A stretch of DNA of 64,000 nt from Epiperipatus broadwayi (lineage: Eukaryota; Onychophora; Udeonychophora; Euonychophora; Peripatidae), in NCBI GenBank assembly GCA_028023455.1, contig JAQFVV010006246.1, forward strand, positions 5,472,363 to 5,536,362, written 5' to 3'. The notes under the pieces are model-generated. The model saw only the letters and a list, made by a program, of their open reading frames with translations, was not told the DNA's origin and ran no database searches. Each line of letters opens with the position of its first letter. Position 1 is the stretch's first letter. This document shows, one piece after another, positions 48,479-61,724 of this stretch. A program made the translations under genes and the position numbers.

Positions 48479-48995
48479 TCACTTCATTTATACATCAAAA
48501 TATTGTAATCCATTTTCTGAAAATAATTATAGAACTAGTATTATAAAATTTTCAAAATGGATATCCTCAAGTTATATGAAAGTGTAAGTGTAGTGTTGAA
48601 ATATCCTGTTCAAAAGACAAAAAAAAAAAACCCTTTATTTATCCTAGTTCTGCAAAACTGAAAATGAATAGATATTATTAGACTAGAAACAAAAGCATTG
48701 TCCCAATTAAAGTTCAAATTTGTATCTAATAAATAACACAGTGAGCAGATGACAACTGCCACTCTTCTCAAAAAGTTATATAATTAGAACTATGATAAAA
48801 ATAGTGACATAGAATGAATTTTTTCAACACCTACTCTAAACCTGGAAAAATTCAGAAAAAAACTGCAGCTCTAGTGAAATATTTCAATAAGAGAAAAAAA
48901 TATCCATGCAGATATTCACAAAAGAAATAAATTACAAATTTAACAGAAAATCAGGTACCCGAAGCACCATTAGGATTTCCAAATTTTGTGAGTCG

Positions 48996-50220
48996 GGTGC
49001 TTGTCTTATAGATAAAGATGCCGCTGTTTTCATGCTAAAACTATAAAATATGACCATTCCCGGGCCGTTGATTATAATGATTTTGCTGTGTTTTGTAATG
49101 CAAAAATAAAAACAAAACAGTCTTTTATAAATATTATTTTTTATTAACGTATACAATTTAAATTATAATAATAAATGTAAAATAACATCAACAAATTACA
49201 ATTTGATTCGTGTTTTTTCTATCGTATATTTTTTTAATTGTGTTACGGCTTTTTTTTTATCAATTTTCTATCGGATATTTTTTTACTTGTGTTACAGCTT
49301 TTTTTATATCAATTTTCTATCAGATATTTTTTTACTTGTGTTATGACTTTTTTTGTTGTTGTTTAACTAAAAAATAATAATCATAATAAAAAGTAAAATT
49401 TCTTAGTCTATTTTTTATTTTTTTAGTCTTCGTTTTACATTTTTTTTTACAGACAAAGAGATATAACGGCTATTTTTTTACTTCAAACTGAATGACAATA
49501 AAAAATAAAAGTTGTTACGGTTAGGTTTAGGATTAGGGTTCTGTTGTTTGTAATGCTAAAATAAAAAATTCAAAATCGTAACCGTACTCAGACAAAATAA
49601 AGAAACTCAAACTTTTTTAAACAACAACAAACACATATAAATGTCTTCTTTATTTATTAAACATGTTTATAATATTTGCTTTTTATGAAATTTACAAAAA
49701 ATCGTATATTTGTACTTTTCTTACTGGATATTTATTTAGTACCACTCTTTTTTACATCTTTGTCTCGTGGAATGTTACGAACAGTACGTTACTTGACACG
49801 TTACCTAATTGCAACTCACTAAAAACATAGATATTTAACATTTTCCCAATTAAAACTTCGATACAGTATGTTGTAAAAAGTCTTAGAATTATTACTTTAA
49901 AAAATCTGAACATTTCAATACTTTTAAAATTAAAAAAAATCCAATGAAAACAATATTTCCATCGAATTCAAATACAAACTCTCTCATCAATCCGTAAATA
50001 ATTTATAAACTGTGCGAATTCGTAAAATATATTTGCTGCGATGTGACATACATGCTGTACTGTGACGCGGCATAGCGGCCTGCATTCTGTAGCACAACAA
50101 AAAAGATGTATTATAGAAATTTGCGGGTTTGATCGTGTCGGCCGCGGAAACAGCATTTTTATGTGTTTTGGCGCGAAAACCGCTCCATAGAACGGCGTCT
50201 TTAGCTATAAGATGAGTACC
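48996..50220. mobile_element. 1.2-kb noncoding TIR transposon, copy 2, perfect 8-bp target duplication
   Basis: 1225-bp element collinear with 26879-28095. Left end GGTGCTTGTCTTATAGATAA; right end on the minus strand GGTACTCATCTTATAGCTAA, continuing AGACGCCG. Both flanks are GTGAGTCG (48988-48995 and 50221-50228), an exact 8-bp target-site duplication, which fixes both boundaries. Internal landmarks shared with copy 1: GCCATTCCCGGGCC-like text near 49055, a telomere-like TTAGGTTTAGGATTAGGG near 49521, ATGTTACGAACAGTAC near 49770, CAATCTGTAGCACAAC-like text near 50080, and GCCGCGGAAACAGCATTT near 50140. No transposase frame. Confidence 0.88.
49214..49360 (+). repeat. Three 49-bp tandem units inside TIR copy 2
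   Basis: TTTTCTATCGGATATTTTTT-type units recur with a spacing of 49 bases (TCTA at 49218, 49267 and 49316), each with ACTTGTGTTACGGC or a close variant. Copy 1 has only one such unit near 27137, so the expansion happened after the two copies separated. Confidence 0.8.
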
Positions 50221-52712
50221 GTGAGTCGTCTTAAGAATTTGTTTTAGTTGGGAAAAGTGGGATGAATAAACTATGAGTGTGTACTACATATCAAAACGAT
50301 ATCTAAATAATAGAGAATCTATTCTTTCAAATTTTCCCCAAAACAGCAATATAAATAATGTGCAATGCAGCCCTTCCAAGTTATCTACATAATTTTTAAA
50401 AAAATTACTGAATTTTGCCAATTATTTTTTTTTTGTAAAGCCCAATCAAAGCTTGCTACAAAAGCTAGTCTCCAAAAATTCTTTAATAATCAGAACATGA
50501 CTTTTGAATTTTCAAAAAAAAAAAAAAAAAGAGAGACCAATTTCAGACATACATTTTGAGCATTTCACTAGTGCTCCCACGATCAATATATTCAAAGAAT
50601 AAAACAAAATATTTACTGCATCCTTCTAAAGACACAATCTAAATTCACTACCAAGTTTCAATCATTCACCAATAATGAACTATTCATGCACCGAGTGAAA
50701 ATATTTTTTAAAATGCCTTTTATTTACCACCTACAATAACTTCAGCTTATATTACTATTGGATATAATGCATATTGGTAGCTGACTTATATTCTTGCTAA
50801 ATATGATAATGTTGCCAAATTAAGTCAGTTTTCTTCATGCACAAAGACTACTGTTAATGATGCAATATTGAAGGTATTCCTGCTGATATAAAATTAAATC
50901 AGGTGGACCCTGCTATTCCACTCAGTCATACATTTATCTCATACAAAAATGCTACATCAAGTTTTCAATTTTTTTTCTCACACAATCAAAAAAAATGAAG
51001 TGAATTAAACTTTAACTCAGCAAAAGATCATCAATTGTTGTTATGTAACAAATTGAATATTTTGAACACATTTGACAACTACTTAAATTAACTCATAAGA
51101 ATGCAATGTATGTTGCTAAAAAAATTTAAGATTCACTTTATATGGTTAATTTTAGTGATTCTATAGGAATTTATTTCATATAAATAATTACATTTTATTT
51201 TTTTAAAAACAAAAAATTAAACATTGGTATGGAAAGACTGAACTAACCCCAAATCTTAAGATATATCTTTTAAGAAATATGAACAATACAATTTAACTTG
51301 AAACATGTTTCAGACATATTAATGGAACAAAAACCTAAGCTATTATCAGATATGTTAATAATAATAATAAAAAATTATACATTTAGAAGTTGATTTTGAT
51401 GTGTAATCATTCAGCTAACTCGAAGTTTTAAGATACACCTTTGTAGGTGGGATATAGCAATACTTTTTGTACCATTTGATATTTTCTAATATATTTATTT
51501 AGTAAATATTAGGCAGATTCCAATTAATTTTTAATATACATAAAATTATGAAATTGGAAAATTTTGATAACTATATGCTTTTTAGAATATTTATTGCTGT
51601 CAATTCTCATTTCATTGAGAAAAAAAAAGTTAATACACAAAAGGTTAATTATCAAAAGATAAAACAGATTGTCAAAGTTTTTCAACTGAAGATATAAGCT
51701 AGGTAAAGATTTTCTGGATGTAAAAATATGAATTAGATTATAGGCATAAATTAATTGACAGAGCAGACTGAAATAATTTTGATTTTATTTTACACGTAGG
51801 TTGTTTTACTATTCATAAAAAAAAAATAAAAAAAATTTGGCATATTATGATTTAGTACTAAACTTTAACTCACGTTCTAGTTTTTATCTCTCTCACATCT
51901 TTTCTTTTTGTTTATATATTATAAAGAGAAAAAAAAACTGCCACTGCCATAAATTTGTATCTTTTTTTAGCTTATTATTTCATAATTTGCATTAAACTAA
52001 AAATTATAATGTTGAAACAAAACATTTTTATTCTCATTTTATCTTTAAATATTAAGTTCAATGGAATAACAAAAAGGTATTCTATAATAAAATTTTTGAT
52101 TTCCAGTGATTCTAATTTCGTGACCAGTAAACATTTTTAACTACTTGTATGTGTGCATAAAAGAAAAACGGTGAAAAGTTCAATATTGTCAATATAAAAA
52201 TTTCATTTCCAGTTCTGCAGTAACCAATGTCTAAGACTATTTAAAAAAAAAAAAAAAAACTAATTAATGTTGTGAATAAGTTCAAATTATATATGAAAAT
52301 TTTGAAATAATTAAGATTAATTGTAGTGATAACTTTACTTGGTGCAAAATAAACACTTAGAGATCATAGCAAAGATGAAAATTCAATGAGTTGAATTTGG
52401 TAAAACAGTATGTAGACTGAAAAATTTATATTATATTATTAAATTTCATCATGCTATTTTTTTGTTTTCAAATGTACATTTAAATTCTTATATCAATTCT
52501 CAATGCTTATCTTTTGTATTTAATGTCTGTAGTCATAGAACTTAATAATTTATAATGAAATAAATTTTTATTTTTTTTATATTAATAATTTTCAGTCCAC
52601 ATGTTTAGTACTAGAATTCTTTGCATTTTCAAAATAAAAGGGAAATAAGATATTCTTATAAAAATGGTTAATTCAGATAATTTTAGTAAAATACATTCAA
52701 AATAGTATTTAC

Positions 52713-52959
52713 CTATCAGCTCCAGCACAGGATAACATTTTGTTGATGCGGATAACATGAAATGGGTGCACTCTCATACGAATATGAAAAGCATCTTTAC
52801 CACAATACTTTACTAAATATTTATTTGCACAGATTCTTCCAGCTTCTAAGGCTTCAGAAGATAGCTGTTCATATTCATCAGAAACCAAATGGACACATAG
52901 AGGAAATTCATCTACCCTAGCCTTTTTACGGCCCAAGTCAAATATCCGAATTTTTGGAT
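52713..52959 (-). CDS. RPL10: Ribosomal protein L10 (uL16), third coding exon
   Basis: Exon from a TCGCAG acceptor (starts 52959) to an AG|GTAAAT donor (ends 52713), 247 bases, about residues 28-110. It reads [60 protein letters not shown] and [20 protein letters not shown], then DR. This is the near-invariant uL16 core. It completes an Asp codon begun by the 63177-63235 exon and leaves two bases of an Arg codon finished at 40962. The open frame from Met 52936 is only part of the exon. Confidence 0.97.
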
Positions 52960-54584
52960 CTGCGATTTAAAAAAAGATAAAATATACTTAACATAAATAG
53001 TTAATTATATTCAACTTAATAAATTATCATTCAATTATTCTAAACAACCCCCCCTCACCCCAACAGAGATGTGTGCATTAATTCATTTCAGTTAAAAAAT
53101 TTTAAATCTAAATAATAATAAACAAGCTAGATAACTAGTATTTCTCTTCAACAATTTGTGAATTAAATTCCTCTAGATTGCAAATAAACAAGTAAATTAT
53201 ACAACTGAAAGTGTTTAGAATTTCTTTTGCTTGAGGATACTATGTTTTCTATCCAAAGATAGATAGTATAATTAAGCATTCAAAGTACTAATTCCCAAAA
53301 AATAATACTCTATCATTGCCATTAGTAGTTAGTTATTGCTTATCCCTGTCTTAACACAATTTATTCTAGCATCTTAATTGTAATGAACGAAAAGAAAATT
53401 GGAGATGATAAAAATGAAAAAGACCAATAAAAATTAGTGTCATTTGATAGGTCTAATATTATATTTGAAGAAATTATGCTTTAGACTTAAAAAAAAAATT
53501 TAAATTTATAAATAAAAGATTACTAACAGAGCAGAATACTGGAAAATGCATGTGAAATAATAAAGGAGAATAAAAAAATGAACGAGTTGTAATTATTGTT
53601 ATTTTTTTACAATTATTAATCCTATATTTAGGAGAAATATTTTTTTTTTTTTAATTAAAATAATTGGTTGAGAAAGAGTTGTAATTACTTTTTTTTATAT
53701 AATTATTAATACATATGTTTAAGTTAATATCTCTTTTTTTCAGAACTTAATATTCTGAGAAATAATTGTAAAAAAAATATAAATAATTACAACTAATTTT
53801 TTTATTGTCCTTTGTTATTCCATATTCCCTCCCCTAACACTATACCATATTAGTAATCTATTTCATTTATAAATTCAAAGTCTGCTGGCAGAATTGTATA
53901 TAAGCAATAATTAAGTATAATAATGAACAAGTGTTATTTGCTGGAAAGCTGTATTCTGGGTGCTCAGTTAATAGTATTTATTTTTGGGCAAAAAGGTCAA
54001 CATTCATTATACCCAAGCAAAACAAATATGAAACATTTTAATTTTACAATTTATTTTCATGATTATCTTTAGCCAAATTAATTTAATTCATAAATTTTCT
54101 TCCAAGAAAAATTCAATTTACCCAGCTGACTTTCCCTATTTAAATCTTAAATATTTTTAATGACAAAAAAATAATTTTAATAAAATTTAATGACTTTATG
54201 TATATTTTTTTACTTTACTAATATGACATTTTTATAACTTTTATTATTATTAATTTCAATTAAAGCTTATAATTAATGAAGCATAAACATACTGGAAATT
54301 CATATACATTACTCAAATATATTAACATATATCATATGCTGGTCCTTTTATTACTAGATATTAGTAATTTCTTTGGAAAACTTTTCCAGCATTTTACCTA
54401 ATTAATTCTCCACTACATTTTATCTTTAGTTATATATATATATTTCTAACAAAAGCAATCGAGATTCCATCTTTTTATTGTAACTTTCAAATAATCTATA
54501 ATATAAACATGATCTGACTTTTAAAAAAAACTGTATTCATGATCATTATAAAATATTTCCTTAGAAATGTGTTACTCTTTAGAC

Positions 54585-56430
54585 CAGGCTTGGCCAACCA
54601 AATATCTTCAAAGGACACTTTGGTTATATGTTTTTGCTGGCTGCATGTCATTACACCTACTTTCATAGGTGCAGCCAAAAAGAATTTGGAGTTCAATCTC
54701 TGCTCCCAAAAAGTTAGTGTGGGCATAATTTTTTGAAATATAATGCACATAAAAATATAAATTTTTTTGTATGTCTAAATTTTTTTTAGAGAATCGATCC
54801 CAAGAGAAAATTCTAGCTATGTTAAACTTTTACAAAATACAAGTACAAATATTTGCCACATAAAGCTTTTATTTATTTATTTTTAATGCACATAAACAAA
54901 TATAAAATCAAATAAAACTAACTTAATATGAGTTGTTTTTCTTTGGTCTTAATTTTTTTAAAATCTATTTCTATGTTTATAAATGCACATCTTAAATGAT
55001 TTTGTAGATTTTCATTTTTTGAAAATTTGATTTTTGGGAAAAAAAAGTTTCACAAGCACTTACAATAAATCCCATTTGTAGGTTTTCAGGAAGTGTACAT
55101 GTTAGCATCAAATGAGAAATAAAAAGGTTTTTTTTCATATTTTTTTAAATCTGAAAAACAATTCTCAAACACATACAATAGTCATTTTATTTTGCCATCA
55201 TATTCTGATAAATTCATATCTTTATTTAGCACATGGAAATGTATAGCATTATTATTTCTAAGCTGACTTTTAAATGGCAATAATTTTATGTGAAATGCAT
55301 TTATACAATTGCAAACATCGATTATTAGATTATTGCTCTCTCTTGCAACTCTTTATTGAGTTGAAGTTTTTTAGTTAGACCTATTTAAATAACAGATTTG
55401 ACAACCAATCATCATTTCTTAATTCAGGAACTACTTTTTTCTTTCTCGATCAAGAATTATATCAATTTCTTATCATAAGTCTAAAAATAGTTTCAAACAC
55501 GTTTTTCGACTTATTTAATAACATTTGTAAAATATATATTGCTATAATCTAAATCTAATTCATTAAGAAATTTTTTAAACTGCTAATGCTGAAAGCACAC
55601 GAGATAGAATGTAATTGTCTGTTTTTCTAACATTTATAATGTGATTCATGATAATACTTGTGATATAAATTTTGTTAATATACTAAGCAGTGAATAATCA
55701 ATACAACATTACTTTTATTGGCTTTTGATTCTAGCTTATCCATGAGTAATGTTACAGCCCTATTTTTGCTGATCTTAGCTGGTGCTCATCTATTGCTATG
55801 CCTAAAAGTTATTTTCAGGAAGACAATTATCAATTAATTAAAAAATATCTTTTCCTCTAGTGGTATATTTCAAATTTAAAAGATTTAACTTTCTTCAGTT
55901 AATAAGAGTACCAAACTCTTCATACAGTTACTTGAAAACAATTATTTACACCATGAATAAATACCATAAATTGAGCTGTTAGAAATATCTGCTCTCATCG
56001 AATGTCAGAGAATAAGCTTTGACATTCTAGTTTTCAATCTCATAAACATTATTGAATTTCGGTTACAATGTCATTAGTATGATGACAAATGTTTGCATGA
56101 TAAACTGATGCTTGAAAATAACATTCCTTTTCTGGCAAAATATCTTTTATGACTGCATTATCAGATAATAGCTTCATTTTTTTTTTTTTTGCAAGAAGGC
56201 ATCTAAATCATTTGCTTTCACAATATTGGATGGTTGTTGTAATATTATGAACAGTTTGCTGAGCCTTTAATTAATGTATTCAGCATATGTTGTTTGATGA
56301 GGTCTTTCCATATTATATTCCTTGAATGTGGACATTATATTTCTGAAAATTAAACACATTTCTAAAGTCAATCATGCAAAATATTGGTTAGTTTTTAAAA
56401 TTATAATTCTTAGGAATATTTAATTTATAA
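54585..56430 (-). pseudogene. Decayed hAT transposon with one recognisable end
   Basis: The left end CAGGCTTGGCCAACCAAATA is a typical hAT terminus, preceded by CTTTAGAC (54577-54584), which has the TA-centred target pattern. On the minus strand, about 55400-55250 translates to pieces such as LKNFNSIKSCKREQ and LYKCISHKIIAIKKS, which resemble the ZBED5-type transposase region before the dimerisation domain. Heavily decayed. A candidate partner end, ATGCGGCCTACTTTAGCAGT at 58720-58794 (minus strand TTAGGCATGTGAACTG), would make the element 4.2 kb, but no matching target duplication was found. Confidence 0.5.
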
Positions 56431-59400
56431 AACGTCAATTAATTTAACTAATAATTGGATAATGAAAAATGGAGGGTTGTATAATATGTATTATTATAAA
56501 GATACCCCAAATGTAATTATAAGCTTGTGTTAATTTTATATAGGGCCAATAGATGTCACTATGTATGAAATATAGGTTATTTTTGTAATTAAGACATATT
56601 GAAAAGGGCAAAAATTTAAAATTTGCCGAAAAGAGCTTTTATGTTATGATTATATGACTATATTACAGCTATTGTCATATATCATTTTGTTGTTAGATAA
56701 AGATATTTTATTATATCTAGGATTTATTTTTTAATGTGCAAAAGCAACATAAAGGATTTATTCCTTGTATTTTAGATTTCTTTTATATATACAAATGTAG
56801 ATATTTATGTATATGGTTTTATATTTTATGTAATAATTTACTTATTATTATTTATTGATATATAGTTTGAGAAAAAGAAAGAAATTTAAGATAGAATAAA
56901 AGTAACCCCCCTCCCCCCAATCCAAGTGATTTTTAAAACAATTTATTTTAAGGGAAAGTTAACTTGCTTTCTGTCCTGTGTTAATATTGAAAAAGAGATT
57001 TAAAAAAACCCAAATAGGCAGTTAAAATGCTTTGTGTTACAATGTCATAAAGAAATGATCGAAAAATTTAAAGAAAAAAAAAGATTATTTCCAAATTGCG
57101 GGTTATACAAATAGTTGAATAGATGTGTATATCTTATCCTGTATAGACACATATTAAAGAATGAGTTTTTTTGGTTATTGTTGCTGTATGATTTAAATAA
57201 CCCTAATCATATAAATATCAGGCAAATTAAAATGTTTGTGTTAAAACCATGGAACAAGATGTTTAGTTAATGATTGTTTTTTTTTTTTATATTCATATAT
57301 GAAAATAAGCTTGATTATTAAATGTTTGAATAAGCATTCATTTGCAGACATTGACTATAAAATATATTATTATGAGATGTATCCAAAAGAAAATATGATG
57401 ACAAGTATTGAGATTTAATATTAAATAATTGAGAAAATATTTGTGATGTTTATACTATTCAGTTAAAAAGTTTGGAGTTAAACAATAAATATAATTACAC
57501 TGAAGCAATGAAGTTTTGTTAATATATATGCAAAATAATATTAGGAAAGGTATGTTAAATAAATTATTACAATAAATGATGTTCAAAATTAAATAATACA
57601 GATACAGCAGTAGTTTTCAGATATATGTTTCGGAATCTATCTTCTGTCTGGGTTGAAATGTTCATTCGAATACACATTTTTGATATAAAGGTAGAAAATA
57701 TTCATGTATTAGATAATGAATTGTCGAAATTTAACTATATTATTGTGGTCTATTTACAGACACATTATATCATCATATGTTTGCTATTCAAGTATAATGA
57801 ATTAATAGTGGCTATAAAGATTATTAAAAGTATCCATACTTGCCTAGGATAGAATGTTGTAATATTTAAAATACTTAATAAAATAACATTAGCATGGTCC
57901 TGCATAGTCATTAAAATGAATAAATGTTGAGATATATCATGTTCTACCAGCATATACACACACTGTGAAACAGGGTTTTCAAGATTTGAATTAGAATATA
58001 AGCTAATGTAGTAGAGATAATGAAGAAATAGTTAAACTTATTGACACTGAAAATGGACTGGTTATAATTGAAAGTATCTGTTCAATACTAATAAATTGTA
58101 TATTCATATTTAATGTTTTGTGCAGAATTTATAATTTTAGAGGCAAATCTGAGATGAAAATCAAAGCATTCACAGAACCAAAAAACTAACAAAAATAGGA
58201 CATTTATTTAATTCTTTATGAACTAGGTAGTTGCAAGGTAGATCACTTTTAAAGTTTACACTCAATCTTTTGCTTTATTAATACCGCCTTGATGTTTCAT
58301 TTATTAAAATAATGAATCTGTGAAAACTTATCTCTGAAATCATTTACTATAATTTTCATGAATCAGATATTTCTTTACTAATCATTTAATTTTATTTTTA
58401 ACTTCTCAAATATTCTTATTCAGATAAATTTTCACAATAAACAATTTAAATATCACATTCACTCATTATACTTAATACAGAAAACAAAATTTTTATTTGT
58501 TGTATCTATTAAGTAATTTTTTATGATATATTTGTTCTCAAACATTCATATAATTTTCAGCTGATATGCCACATGTGCTGCAGTATTAATAGTTATATTC
58601 CAAAATTATTTAAATCAATAAATTTATAGATTAAAATATAAATATTTTAAAAAATAAATAAATATCTAATTAATTTAAAAACGACAAAGCATAAATTAAA
58701 TGAAGAAATTTATTTTGATAAATAAACATCCAGTAGGCTGCAAAATTTAATGTGCAGAACTATATGCGGCCTACTTTAGCAGTTCACATGCCTAATCCAA
58801 TAAAGATAATCACAATTATAGATTCAATATCATGTCCATCAAATTGAAAAGCGTATTAACTGATCATATAACTATATCTTCAGAATATTACTATTCTTAA
58901 CAAAAAGATTTCATGCCTTTCAATAAAGAATTTAGGTTAGAGGATTTATGTCGCCCACATAATAAATTTAACAAAAAAAAAACAACTGCTTTAGTAGATA
59001 TAGGTATATTATATGATGAAACATCAGATCTTTCACCATATTAAAAGCAGCAGCATAATGAAGTCTGTACTACACTTCATCATCCAAGTTCATCTTTCTA
59101 TCTAAAAAATGTTTAAGTAAAATATTTCAAAGAGATCACATTTCAAACTGAAACGTCCTAAATATTTTCAATACTAATTATTAAACCCAAGATGTTCTAG
59201 GTTCCAACCATAATAATAGTTAACTTTTTAAATGACAAAAATAATGTGAATGTAAAAGCTAAGATTAAAAATTTCCTTCACCAAAACTTGATTCACAAAA
59301 CTCAATCAAAACATAAATGAAAAACAAAGTTGGAAGTAGTACAAATTAAGGTTTATCTAAAATGCCAGATTCTCTACTGCAATAATACTTCTTGTATAAT

Positions 59401-59880
59401 TATGTGGCAGTTGTATGCTACAAATAAACTTTTTTACAAAATGAATCTATAATAATATTTAAACAGCATTAAACTGTTGCACATGCGCTTTGGATTTTAA
59501 ATATAAAATGAATAAATACTAACACTTCAACCGCATGATAAAGTCTTTGGAACAAAAATAACTTCAATAATTTAACAAAACTAAAATTAATTCAGTCATT
59601 TTAGTTACATTCTATTTATTTTTGTTATGCGTTTTTTCTTCAATAATTTTTTTTCTATATTAATTTGCAATATGAAAAAACTTTATTATTATTTTACTTA
59701 TTAAAGACTTTATGTGATAACTGAGCCATTATTTCAATCATTTAAACTCTTGATACTTCACATTTCTTTAAATGCTAAAAATCGAATGCATTTTAGAAAT
59801 AGTCAGGTCAGATAGAACAAATTAAATGGTTCCAAAGTATGCATTATATCAACAATTTTGTGACATTCAGTGGTCTAGAC

Positions 59881-61724
59881 CAGGCATTAGCAAACTATAG
59901 CTCATAAGGCACTTTCGACCCATAAAGTTTTTATCTGGACTGAGTCACGCAATGCTGCTTGGAAATAAAAACGTCTTCATAATGAAACAAATATTAAGTA
60001 CCACATGAACACTATTTCTTATGCTTGTTCTTAACTGTTATTAAAACGGGCAAAACTCTTTATATGTATTGCCACTCGATGCAAGCCAGAGTAATCAATG
60101 GATGCCAGAAGGCTTGTGCACAAAATCCCCATATAGTGCCTATTCATCCAATATCCCCAGACTAGTTTCTGGCTTGTGGCCTTCGTCAGTGAGGAGCCTT
60201 AGATCTGAGAGTACTGCATGCACCTAGATCTCAGGATCTAATGCAATTCTCCAGCAGCTCCTTTTATTTCTACTTAACTACAAAACTATGAAACTTGAAT
60301 TGAAAACACCATAATATTTTTCAATCTAAGCTCACCAGCTTATATAGTCATATAGGTCTGAACTCAGTTCAGTACTTATACACTTTGGTTCTTTAATAAC
60401 CATAGCCACCACTATCCTATTAGGCAGGATTGGTTTTATGCCAATAAACATATGATCACTATTTCTTATGCTTGCTTTTAACTGTTATTAAAGAACCAAA
60501 ATGCATAAGTGCTGAACTGAGTTCAGAACTATATGACTATATAAACTAGTGAGCTTGGATTGAAAATATTATGGTGTTTTCAATTTAAGTCTCAGTTTTG
60601 TAGTTAAGTAAAGATAAAGGGTGGCTACTGGAGGGTTGCATTAAATCCTAAGATCTAGGTGCAGTGCTCTCAGATCCAAGGCTCCTCACTGATGACTAGG
60701 AGCCAGAAACTAGTTTGGGGATATTGGATGAGTAGGCACTAGGTGGGGATTTTATGCACAAGTCTTCTGGCATCCATTGATTACTCTGGTTTGCACTGAG
60801 TGGGAATACGTATAGAGTTTTGCCTGTTTTAATAACAGTTAAGAGCAAGCATAAGAAATAGTGATCATGTGATGTTTATTGGTTTAAAACCAATCCCACC
60901 TAATAGGATATTGGTGGCTATGGTTATTAAATAACTGAAGACACCAAACTGTATAGGTACTCAACTGAGTTCAGACCTATATGACTATATAGGCTGGTGA
61001 GCTTGGATTGAAAATATTATGGTGTTTTCAATTTAAGTGCTAAGATCTAGGCACTGTGCTCTCAAATACAAGGTGCCTCACTAAAGAAGGCCACAAGCCA
61101 GATACTAGTTTGGGGATATTGAATAAGTAGGCACTAGATGGGGATTTTATGCACAAGCCTTCTGGCATCCATTACTTACTCTGGCTTGCACTGAGTAGCA
61201 ATATGTATAGAGAGTTTTGCCTGTTTTTAATAAATATTAAGTAGTTATTTTTCAACCATGTTATAATAAACAAATGAAGCAAAAAGTTATTTTTCAACTA
61301 CACATTTGCAAACAGAAAGTGAAACTCTTCATATATGCAAGCAGAGCAAATTTTCCATTTTTGTACAGAAAAATTATCTTATTTTTCCTAAAAAGAATTT
61401 TTTTTAAAATTAAAAACAGTTCTAAAACTGAAAGAACATTTTATAAAAGAAATATTTTTTACAAATTTTTTTAAAAATTGTGTATAGACAGCAGAAAATA
61501 TCAAAATTAAGCACAAAGACTTTAAGAATTACTAGTAATAGAAAATAACATTGTTATTATGTTTTCCCATCCATACATATAAAAAATATTCTTATTTCTT
61601 TTTTAAAAACTTTTTTATACGCATTGTTGTAACTTTTTTATTTACATAGCCGTGTATTTTTTTTTATTAATGTACAAAGATTCTTGCTATCAGGCCCTTC
61701 AAGGATAAAGTTTGTCGGTCCTTG
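59881..61724. mobile_element. hAT-like non-autonomous element with nested 450-bp repeats
   Basis: The left end CAGGCATTAGCAAACTATAG and the right end, minus strand CAAGGACCGACAAACTTTAT, pair over about 30 bp with substitutions. Flanks are GTCTAGAC (59873-59880) and GTTTAGAT (61725-61732), 6 of 8 identical and TA-centred, consistent with an old hAT target duplication. No transposase is visible. About 1.2 kb of the interior is the inserted 60003-61225 repeat. Confidence 0.65.
60003..61225. repeat. ~450-bp repeat family, head-to-head inverted arrangement
   Basis: 60003-60485 is one unit in the same orientation as 39765-40250. From about 60487 the same sequence runs in reverse for about one and a half units to 61225 (landmarks CTCACTGATGA, AACTAGTTTGGGGATATTGG, GGGGATTTTATGCACAAG at about 60735 and again at 61140). 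Both halves meet around CTGTTATTAAAGAACCAAAA. The unit length is about 450 bp. No coding frame or terminal duplication is visible. Confidence 0.8.

Larger units (their letters stand above)
40963..52712 (-). other. Intron of RPL10 (11.7 kb) with nested repeats
   Basis: From a GTAAAT donor at 52712 to a TTAG acceptor at 40963. It holds a less AT-rich segment at 42047-43495, the ~85-bp repeat at 43686-43770, the hAT element at 45774-48280, a SINE-like piece at 48388-48478 and the TIR element at 48996-50220. The stretches 40970-42040, 43780-45770 and 50230-52710 show only AT-rich sequence. Ribosomal protein introns often host snoRNAs, but I could not recognise one by eye. Confidence 0.85.

Noticed and set aside
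58720-58794. Right end of the hAT element starting at 54585
   Set aside because: The terminus looks right, but the flanking 8 bases do not match CTTTAGAC, so pairing the two ends is not proven.
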